Assembly: GCA_029935255.1 (NCBI GenBank)
Contig: JAOZKS010000186.1
Coordinates: 1-5,556, forward strand
Source of the DNA: Pontiella sp.
GTDB lineage: Bacteria > Verrucomicrobiota > Kiritimatiellia > Kiritimatiellales > Pontiellaceae
Length of the DNA: 5,556 bases
Direction of reading: 5' to 3'
In this document: positions 1-4,583 of the stretch, piece after piece
How the letters are laid out: every line of letters begins with the position of its first letter
How positions within the stretch are numbered: the first letter of the stretch is position 1
The notes under the pieces: generated by a model
Databases searched by the model: none
What the model saw: the letters and a program-made list of their open reading frames with translations, nothing else
What the model was told of the DNA's origin: nothing
Position numbers and translations under genes: made by a program

Positions 1-56
1 GTTCGGAACATCCACACACCGCGCAGCAGGTTCAAGAGCTCGCATATAAAGGATAG
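1..56 (+). CDS. rplM: 50S ribosomal protein L13, C-terminal end only
   Basis: The reading frame that starts at base 3 gives S-EHPHTAQQVQELAYKG and a TAG stop at 54-56. The EHPHxAQQ stretch matches the usual C-terminus of ribosomal protein L13 (EHNHAAQQP in Escherichia coli). L13 is an early-assembling protein of the large ribosomal subunit. rplM lies directly before rpsI in most bacteria, and here rpsI begins 14 bases after the stop, so the two are very probably cotranscribed. Only about 17 codons are visible, so nothing can be said about the rest of the gene or its promoter. The identification rests on the short tail plus gene order. Confidence 0.85.
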   Translation, partial: SEHPHTAQQVQELAYKG

Positions 57-70
57 GCAGGGAAATTATC

Positions 71-472
71 ATGGCTAAGAAGAAGACTTTGGAATTGGCA
101 GCAACCGGACGCCGGAAAACCTCGATTGCGCGCGTGCGCATGATCGAAGGAACCGGAACGATTACCGTGAACGGTCTGGAAGCGAATAACTATTTTCAAA
201 CCGCACTACAGCAGGAACTGCTCAAGAAGCCGTTCATTACCGCTGACGTGGTGGATAAGTTCGATGTGATCGCCCTCGTTAAGGGTGGTGGAAAGTCCGG
301 ACAGTGCGGTGCCGTGGTGCACGCCGTTTCCCGTTCGCTCGCCAGTTCCGACGAGGAGTTGAAGGATATCCTCAAGAAAGCAGGATTCCTGACGCGCGAT
401 GCACGTGTGAAAGAGCGTAAAAAGCCGGGTCAACCGGGTGCACGCAAACGGTTCCAGTTCTCCAAGCGTTGA
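71..472 (+). CDS. rpsI: 30S ribosomal protein S9
   Basis: This encodes a 133-residue protein, a normal length for bacterial S9, a small-subunit protein whose C-terminal tail reaches the P-site tRNA. Visible family features are the N-terminal TGRRKTSIARVR block (residues 12-23), TITVNG (about 30-35), the glycine-rich GGGKSGQ segment (about 72-78), RDARVKERKKPG in the C-terminal third, and the basic terminal QFSKR that contacts tRNA. The common HGISRAL segment reads HAVSRSL here, a mild variation. The start follows a purine-rich stretch (AGGCAGGGAA, 56-65). It is the last gene of its operon, since a strong terminator follows 20 bases after the stop. Arginine codons are mostly CGC and CGT, as expected for a highly expressed gene. 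Confidence 0.98.
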   Translation: MAKKKTLELAATGRRKTSIARVRMIEGTGTITVNGLEANNYFQTALQQELLKKPFITADVVDKFDVIALVKGGGKSGQCGAVVHAVSRSLASSDEELKDILKKAGFLTRDARVKERKKPGQPGARKRFQFSKR

Positions 473-492
473 TCGCTGGGCAACCCCGTTGC

Positions 493-522
493 AAAAGCCT
501 CCCGGATTCGGGGGGCTTTTTT
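493..522 (+). terminator. Rho-independent terminator behind rpsI
   Basis: Bases 493-504 (AAAAGCCTCCCG) pair with 509-520 (CGGGGGGCTTTT) to form a 12-pair stem with one T-G wobble and a GATT loop. The stem runs into TTTTTT at 517-522. This is a textbook intrinsic terminator. It ends the rplM-rpsI transcript, so the arg genes downstream probably need their own promoter or depend on readthrough. Confidence 0.93.
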
Positions 523-578
523 GTGTCTGGAGGGCGCGGGATTGCAGGCTGTCGGACAAGGAAAGGATTGGATTTTCG

Positions 579-650
579 ATGAAAAGATGGCAAATTATAC
601 GCCATACTTTGATCAGGCTAGGGAGAGAAAAGGATGAAAAGAACGGATGA
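579..650 (+). CDS. possible 23-codon leader peptide, arginine-rich
   Basis: An ATG at 579 opens 23 codons ending in TGA at 648-650. Arginine occupies positions 3, 8, 13 and 16, encoded by AGA, CGC, AGG and AGA. The peptide begins MKRWQIIRH. AGA and AGG are otherwise very rare in this window: one AGG in argJ and one AGA in argD. A leader peptide that senses charged arginine tRNA would fit the position before arginine genes, but this is inference. The ribosome binding site is weak (GAAAGG at 561-566, 12 bases before the ATG) and the frame is short enough to arise by chance. It is not a known family. Confidence 0.18.
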   Translation: MKRWQIIRHTLIRLGREKDEKNG

Positions 651-708
651 CTACAAAGCGAAACTGGAGTTTTGGGCGGCCGAGGGGCAGGCCGTTTCTC
701 AAGATTAA
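634..708 (+). CDS. possible 24-codon small protein, unknown
   Basis: An ATG at 634 opens 24 codons ending in TAA at 706-708. The peptide begins MKRTDDYKAKLEFWAAEG. It is hydrophilic, has no membrane segment, and is not recognised. The ATG has a fairly good Shine-Dalgarno sequence, AGGGAG at 620-625, eight bases upstream. The frame overlaps the end of the 579-650 frame by 17 bases in another phase, so the two could be translationally coupled if real. A GC-rich hairpin (677-694) lies inside it. It may equally be chance sequence in an intergenic gap. Conservation of the peptide in relatives would decide. Confidence 0.22.
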   Translation: MKRTDDYKAKLEFWAAEGQAVSQD

Positions 709-778
709 ACAGAAGAGTGAATCTGGCGGCGAATTTTGAAGGAAAGCAGCAACGATTTTAAACAGGAAGGGTAAACCT

Positions 779-1963
779 ATGTATTCAGAAATCCACATGC
801 CGAAAGGCTTTAAATGCGCGGGAATATCCGCAGGAATCAAATCGGGCGGGGCCAAGGATATGGCCTTGGTTCTTTCCGATGAACCGGCTGCCGTTGCCGG
901 CGTTTTTACCACGAACCAAGTGTGTGCTGCGCCGGTCAAAATTTGCAGGGAACACCTCAAGCACGGTGTGGCCCATGCCATCGTGTTGAATAGCGGGATT
1001 GCAAACGCCTGTACGGGATCCGAAGGTATGGTTGCCGCCCGCGATATGGCCGCCGAAACCGCGAAAGTGATCGGATGCGAACCGCAGGAAATCATGGTCT
1101 GTTCCACCGGGCGGATCGGCCCGCAGCTACCGCTCGATAAGATTGTTCCGGGCATTGAAAAGTTGTTCGATGCCGCACTTGGAGAGCATGTACACGAAAC
1201 CGCCGAAGCCATGATGACCACCGACACGCGGCCCAAGGTTTCTGTTGCTGAAGTGCAGATCGAGGGCCGGACCGTGAAGATTCTCGGGTTTGCCAAGGGC
1301 GCAGGCATGATCGAGCCCAACATGGCCACGATGCTTTCTTTCATTACCACCGATGCCGCCGTTGGGCGGCATGCGCTTCAATCCGCGTTGGAGAAGGCGG
1401 TCAACTCCAGTTTCAACCGGATTTCAATCGACGGCGACCAAAGCACGAACGACACCGTCCTCGCGCTGGCCAATGGTGCGGCGGGCACTCACCCCATAGA
1501 TGAAACGTCCAAGGGTTGGAAAACCTTTTTCCACGCCCTGAAAGCGGTCTGCCATGAGCTGGCCATGATGATTGTCCATGACGGCGAAGGTGCGGATAAG
1601 TTCGTGACGGTCAATGTGGTGGGTGCGCAGTCCGATGGGGATGCCAATCTTGCGGCCCGGTCGGTAGCCAACTCGCTATTGAACAAGACCGCTTGGGCGG
1701 GGGAATATCCCAATTGGGGGCGGATCATGGATTCGGTCGGCTACTCCAAGGCCAAGGTGACGGAGGAAAAGGTGGAAATCCACTACGACGAGCAACAGGC
1801 GGTGGTTTGCGGCATGCGGACAGATATCCCGCAGGAAGACTTGATTAAGGTGGTTTCGCAAACGGACTTTGCTATAAATATAAACCTGCATCTCGGGGAG
1901 GGAACGGCCACGGTCTATACCTGCAACTGCACCGAAGAATATGTGCGGATCAACGTAACGTAG
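779..1963 (+). CDS. argJ: Glutamate N-acetyltransferase (ornithine acetyltransferase) ArgJ
   Basis: ArgJ transfers the acetyl group of N-acetylornithine to glutamate, giving ornithine and N-acetylglutamate. Some members also use acetyl-CoA for the first step, and sequence alone cannot show which type this is. The 394-residue protein is made as a precursor that cleaves itself between Ala183 and Thr184 in the motif KGAGMIEPNMATML (173-186). Thr184 becomes the N-terminal nucleophile of the beta chain. The likely oxyanion-hole pair is Thr110-Gly111 in CSTGRIG (108-114). DGDQSTNDT (218-226) is another signature. The start is supported by AGGAAGG at 764-770, eight bases before the ATG. The C-terminus is EYVRINVT, a few residues shorter than the common YVxINADYRT ending, and its stop codon overlaps a repeat copy (1962-1994). 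The gene opens the arg cluster, and argB follows after 52 bases. Arginine codons are mainly CGG (9 of 11). Confidence 0.97.
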   Translation: MYSEIHMPKGFKCAGISAGIKSGGAKDMALVLSDEPAAVAGVFTTNQVCAAPVKICREHLKHGVAHAIVLNSGIANACTGSEGMVAARDMAAETAKVIGCEPQEIMVCSTGRIGPQLPLDKIVPGIEKLFDAALGEHVHETAEAMMTTDTRPKVSVAEVQIEGRTVKILGFAKGAGMIEPNMATMLSFITTDAAVGRHALQSALEKAVNSSFNRISIDGDQSTNDTVLALANGAAGTHPIDETSKGWKTFFHALKAVCHELAMMIVHDGEGADKFVTVNVVGAQSDGDANLAARSVANSLLNKTAWAGEYPNWGRIMDSVGYSKAKVTEEKVEIHYDEQQAVVCGMRTDIPQEDLIKVVSQTDFAININLHLGEGTATVYTCNCTEEYVRINVT

Positions 1964-1994
1964 ACGAGAGCTTCCAGCCTCGTTGCGGTGGATG
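1962..1994 (+). repeat. 33-base intergenic repeat, copy 1
   Basis: This matches 4136-4168 at 30 of 33 positions. Differences are at 1969 (A, other copy T), 1983 (T, other copy G) and 1987 (G, other copy T). The shared core is GCTTCCAGCCTCG (1970-1982). CGAG (1965-1968) can pair with CTCG (1979-1982), and GCT (1970-1972) with AGC (1976-1978), leaving a TCC loop and one bulged base at 1969. That bulge is one of the three variable positions, so the fold is kept in both copies. This copy overlaps the last two bases of the argJ stop codon and ends 21 bases before argB. Its function is unknown. Confidence 0.8.
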
Positions 1995-2015
1995 AGAAAG
2001 AACAGGAAATGACGA

Positions 2016-2888
2016 ATGGAAAAGTTTATTGAAAAAGCAACCGTGCTGATTGAGGCGCTTCCTTTTATTCAGCAGTTTCGTGGCGACACGGTCGTGGTGA
2101 AATTAGGCGGAAGCATCATGGAGCACGAAGATGGATACAGCCGGATTATGCAGGATATCGCGTTCATGGAATGCGTCGGGCTGCGGCCCGTGGTGGTTCA
2201 CGGCGGCGGGAAAGCCATTTCCCGGGCGATGAAGACCTCCGGCATTGCCCCGAACTTTGTCGACGGCCTGCGGGTCACGGATGCCGCGACCATCAAAGTG
2301 GTGGAGCAGGTATTGAATCATGAGGTGAATCCAAAGTTGATGGGAATCATCCAGCAGTTCCACGGCAAGGCACGCGGGATTCATGGCGAGGACATCATTC
2401 GGGTCGATAAGATGTTGGGTGAGGATGCGGAAACCAAAACTCCGATCAACTGGGGTTACGTTGGGAAGGTGAATCGGGTGGATATCGAGCCGATCCAGGC
2501 CTACCTGCGCTCGGACATTGTCCCGGTCATCACTCCGCTCGGAAAAGGGGCTGACGGTAAACTGTATAATATAAACGCGGACGATGCCGCCACTGCGATC
2601 GCTTGTGCGCTCCACGCCCGCAAGCTGGTATTCCTGACGGATGTCCCCGGTCTATTGCGGGATCAGGAGGATCGTTCATCCTTAATTTCATCGTTGCATT
2701 TGGACGAAGTTAGCGAGCTGATCCAGCGTGGCGTGATCTCTGGCGGAATGTTGCCGAAGATCAACGGAATGGTTGATGCGGTAAAGTCGGGCGTTAAGAA
2801 AGCGCATATCATTGATTCGTCGCTCCCGCACTCACTCCTGCTGGAGCTGTTCACAACGGAAGGAGTCGGAACCGAGATAACGGAATAG
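2016..2888 (+). CDS. argB: Acetylglutamate kinase ArgB, arginine-inhibited type
   Basis: ArgB phosphorylates N-acetylglutamate with ATP, the second step of arginine synthesis, in the cytoplasm. The 290-residue protein has the amino acid kinase fold. Visible elements are KLGGS with Lys29 (29-33), HGGGK (62-66), GLRVTD with substrate-binding Arg86 (84-89), NINADDAA with Asn185 and Asp189 (185-192), LTDVPGLL (207-214), GGMLPK with Lys248 (243-248) and GVGTEI near the end. These correspond to Lys8, Arg66, Asn158, Asp162 and Lys217 of the E. coli enzyme. The N-terminal helix ahead of Lys29 (ATVLIEALPFIQQFRG, 8-23) is the mark of hexameric kinases that arginine inhibits, while the short E. coli form lacks it. 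The start is supported by AGGA at 2004-2007, eight bases upstream. argD starts four bases after the stop. Confidence 0.97.
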   Translation: MEKFIEKATVLIEALPFIQQFRGDTVVVKLGGSIMEHEDGYSRIMQDIAFMECVGLRPVVVHGGGKAISRAMKTSGIAPNFVDGLRVTDAATIKVVEQVLNHEVNPKLMGIIQQFHGKARGIHGEDIIRVDKMLGEDAETKTPINWGYVGKVNRVDIEPIQAYLRSDIVPVITPLGKGADGKLYNINADDAATAIACALHARKLVFLTDVPGLLRDQEDRSSLISSLHLDEVSELIQRGVISGGMLPKINGMVDAVKSGVKKAHIIDSSLPHSLLLELFTTEGVGTEITE

Positions 2889-2892
2889 AACC

Positions 2893-4125
2893 ATGAAAAC
2901 CGAAGAAATTGCTGAGCTACAAAAGGAATACCTCATGCCAACCTATGCCCCCAGCCTCGCACTGGTCGAGGGTTCGGGTACGAGCGTATGGGATGCGGAG
3001 GGCAATGAGTACCTAGACTTTGTGTCGGGCATCGCGGTTACCAACATTGGCCACTGCCACCCGAAAATGGTGCAGGCCGTGCAGGATCAAGTCGAGACGC
3101 TGGTGCATGTTTCGAACCTGTATTACAACGGAAAACAGCCACAGCTCGCCAAGGCCCTGTCGGAACATTCCGGCTTGTTGGGGGCGAAATGTTTTTTCTG
3201 CAACTCGGGGGCGGAGGCCAACGAAGGATTGATTAAACTCGCGCGGCTTTGGGGGAGCGATAAAGGGAAGTATGAAATCGTCAGCATGCGGCAGTCGTTC
3301 CATGGACGGACACTGGCCACGCTCACCGCGACCGGGCAGGACAAGGTAAAGACGGGGTTCGGCCCGCTGCCGGAAGGGTTCGTTTATGCTGACTTCAACA
3401 ACCTCCAGTCCATCGAGGAGGCCATTACTCCAAAAACCGCCGCCGTGTTGATTGAAGCGCTGCAGGGTGAAGGGGGCGTGATTTCTGCCGACCCGGAATT
3501 CCTTTCCAGTCTCCGGAAGCTCTGCGATGAAAAGGGCATCCTGTTGTTATGCGATGAGGTGCAATGCGGCATGGGGCGGACGGGCAGATGGTTTGGCTTC
3601 CAAAACTATGATGTGCAACCCGATGCCTTCTCGCTGGCCAAAGGCCTCGGCAATGGATTCCCGATCGGTGCCATTGTGGCAGGATCAACGCTAGCCGATA
3701 CATTTCAGGTGGGCCACCACGCCACGACGTTTGGCGGAACACCGCTGGCCTGCTCCGCCGCGCTGTCGGTTATCGGAGTGATTGAAGAGGAGGATCTGCT
3801 CGCCAACACCCTGATGATGGGTGCCTATTTGGTGGAAGGCCTTTGCGAAATTGCGATGAAGCACAAGAAGTGGGTCGCAGGGATTCGGGGTCTGGGTTTG
3901 CTGCTCGGGATCGTATTGGATGTTCCGGCATTTCCCTTGCAGAAAAAATTGCAGGAAAAAGGGATGCTCTCACTGGCGACTGCGGGTAATGTCCTCCGGT
4001 TGCTTCCTCCTCTGAATGTTTCGCAGGAGGAAATCGATCAGGCATTGAAGTTGATTCGTGAGGCATGCGAAGAGCTCCATGAAGAAATGGCACCTCTGTC
4101 GCCCAATCCATGTGAGTGTAGCTGA
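2893..4125 (+). CDS. argD: Acetylornithine aminotransferase ArgD
   Basis: This is a class III (fold type I) pyridoxal-phosphate aminotransferase that converts N-acetylglutamate semialdehyde and glutamate to N-acetylornithine and 2-oxoglutarate. The 410 residues are close to the usual 390-410. Visible elements are the N-terminal LVEGSGTSVWDAEGNEYLDF segment (24-43), the phosphate-binding NSGAEANE (104-111), SFHGRT (135-140), the active-site GEGG (192-195), the cofactor-nitrogen aspartate Asp221 in CDEVQCGMGRTG, the Schiff-base lysine Lys250 in SLAKGLGNGFPIGA, and HHATTFGGTPLAC (275-287). The ArgD assignment over ornithine, GABA or succinylornithine aminotransferases rests on overall match and position behind argB. 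The four-base gap suggests coupling to argB, and no strong separate ribosome site is seen. Arginine codons are mainly CGG. A second repeat copy follows 10 bases after the stop. Confidence 0.95.
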   Translation: MKTEEIAELQKEYLMPTYAPSLALVEGSGTSVWDAEGNEYLDFVSGIAVTNIGHCHPKMVQAVQDQVETLVHVSNLYYNGKQPQLAKALSEHSGLLGAKCFFCNSGAEANEGLIKLARLWGSDKGKYEIVSMRQSFHGRTLATLTATGQDKVKTGFGPLPEGFVYADFNNLQSIEEAITPKTAAVLIEALQGEGGVISADPEFLSSLRKLCDEKGILLLCDEVQCGMGRTGRWFGFQNYDVQPDAFSLAKGLGNGFPIGAIVAGSTLADTFQVGHHATTFGGTPLACSAALSVIGVIEEEDLLANTLMMGAYLVEGLCEIAMKHKKWVAGIRGLGLLLGIVLDVPAFPLQKKLQEKGMLSLATAGNVLRLLPPLNVSQEEIDQALKLIREACEELHEEMAPLSPNPCECS

Positions 4126-4135
4126 GAATGTAGCA

Positions 4136-4168
4136 AGACGAGTGCTTCCAGCCTCGGTGCTGTGGATG
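4136..4168 (+). repeat. 33-base intergenic repeat, copy 2
   Basis: This is the second copy of the 1962-1994 sequence, with three substitutions. It lies 10 bases behind the argD stop and 29 bases before the downstream gene. The same hairpin can form: CGAG 4139-4142 with CTCG 4153-4156, and GCT with AGC, with T4143 bulged. Here an alternative stem CAGC/GCTG (4149-4152 with 4159-4162) is also possible; it is broken in copy 1 by the base at 1987. A T-run at 4172-4177 lies too far from the main hairpin to make a normal terminator. Preceding bases TAGCAAGACGAG here compare with TAGACGAG in copy 1, so the element may begin slightly upstream with TAG. Confidence 0.8.
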
Positions 4169-4184
4169 GAATTTTTTAACAATG

Positions 4185-4190
4185 AAGGAG
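4185..4190 (+). promoter_or_regulatory. Shine-Dalgarno site that sets the DUF3127 start
   Basis: AAGGAG lies one base before the ATG at 4192 and seven bases before the ATG at 4198. Only the second spacing is workable for a ribosome, so translation should start at 4198. The resulting N-terminus, MSYDLTGK, also matches how DUF3127 proteins begin. Confidence 0.8.
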
Positions 4191-4197
4191 AATGAAA

Positions 4198-4563
4198 ATG
4201 TCGTATGACCTGACAGGAAAAGTAAAATTGGTGATGGATGCAAAAACGATTAGCGACAAGTTTACCGTGCGTGAATTCGTGGTTACGGTTGAAGATGGAA
4301 ATTACCCTCAAGACATCGCTTTGCAATTTGTGAATGATAAAGTCAGCTTGCTCGACAGCATTCAGGTAGGGCAGGAAGTGACCGTCTCGTTCGATATCCG
4401 CGGGCGCGAATACAACGGACGCTACTTCAACAACCTGAACGCGTGGAAGCTTCAGGCCGGAGAGGCCGCCGCACCTGCTTCGGCCACCGGTGAAAAACCA
4501 CCTGTTTCCGACAAGGATGTCCCTGCAGACTTCGATGAATACGAAGACGATATTCCGTTTTAA
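4198..4563 (+). CDS. DUF3127 OB-fold protein with SSB-like acidic tail
   Basis: This encodes 121 residues. Residues 1-87 match the DUF3127 family: an opening MSYDLTGKVK, REFVV (25-29), a central VNDKVSLLD (45-53), VTVSFDIRGREYNGRYFNNLNAW (61-83). The family is thought to adopt an OB fold related to single-stranded DNA-binding proteins, and its cellular role is not established. Residues 88-108 are a low-complexity linker rich in Ala, Pro and Ser. The end is strongly acidic and finishes EYEDDIPF, closely resembling the DDDIPF tip by which SSB recruits repair and replication proteins. I infer single-stranded DNA binding and partner recruitment. The start at 4198 is preferred over 4192 because of the AAGGAG spacing. 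argG starts 20 bases after the stop, so the two are likely cotranscribed, although no role in arginine synthesis is evident. Confidence 0.88.
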   Translation: MSYDLTGKVKLVMDAKTISDKFTVREFVVTVEDGNYPQDIALQFVNDKVSLLDSIQVGQEVTVSFDIRGREYNGRYFNNLNAWKLQAGEAAAPASATGEKPPVSDKDVPADFDEYEDDIPF

Positions 4564-4583
4564 TCAAGAGTAAGGATCAGATT

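Larger units (their letters stand above)
473..778 (+). other. 306-base gap between rpsI and argJ
   Basis: After the terminator at 493-522 this gap has no long reading frame on either strand that looks like a real protein. It contains two overlapping very small frames (579-650 and 634-708, listed separately) and a GC hairpin (677-694). A Shine-Dalgarno sequence for argJ lies at 764-770 (AGGAAGG). No convincing sigma-70 promoter was found. The best hexamer pairs, around 568-601, match the consensus only at 3-4 of 6 positions in each box. No tRNA and no remnant of argC was recognised. The promoter of the arg cluster is expected here by position, but it cannot be pinned down by eye. Confidence 0.6.

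Noticed and set aside
568..601. Possible sigma-70 promoter (TTGGAT at 568 with AATTAT at 593, or TTTTCG at 573 with TATACG at 596)
   Set aside because: Each box matches the consensus at only 3-4 of 6 positions and the first pair has a 19-base spacer, so it is not better than chance.
718..739. TGAAT...AATTTTGA as an arginine repressor (ARG box) operator
   Set aside because: ARG boxes have two half-sites about four bases apart. Here the gap is nine bases and the second half does not mirror the first well.
4117..4134. TGTAGC direct repeat (4117-4122 and 4129-4134) as a target-site duplication of the repeat element
   Set aside because: Both copies lie on the same side of the element and no matching copy is found after it, so it does not flank an insertion.
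4139..4177. Repeat copy 2 plus the T-run at 4172-4177 as an intrinsic terminator behind argD
   Set aside because: The conserved hairpin ends about 15 bases before the T-run, and copy 1 has no T-run, so termination is not a shared function.
4192..4197. Upstream ATG as start of the DUF3127 gene
   Set aside because: It leaves only one base between AAGGAG and the start. The ATG at 4198 has a seven-base spacing and a family-like N-terminus.
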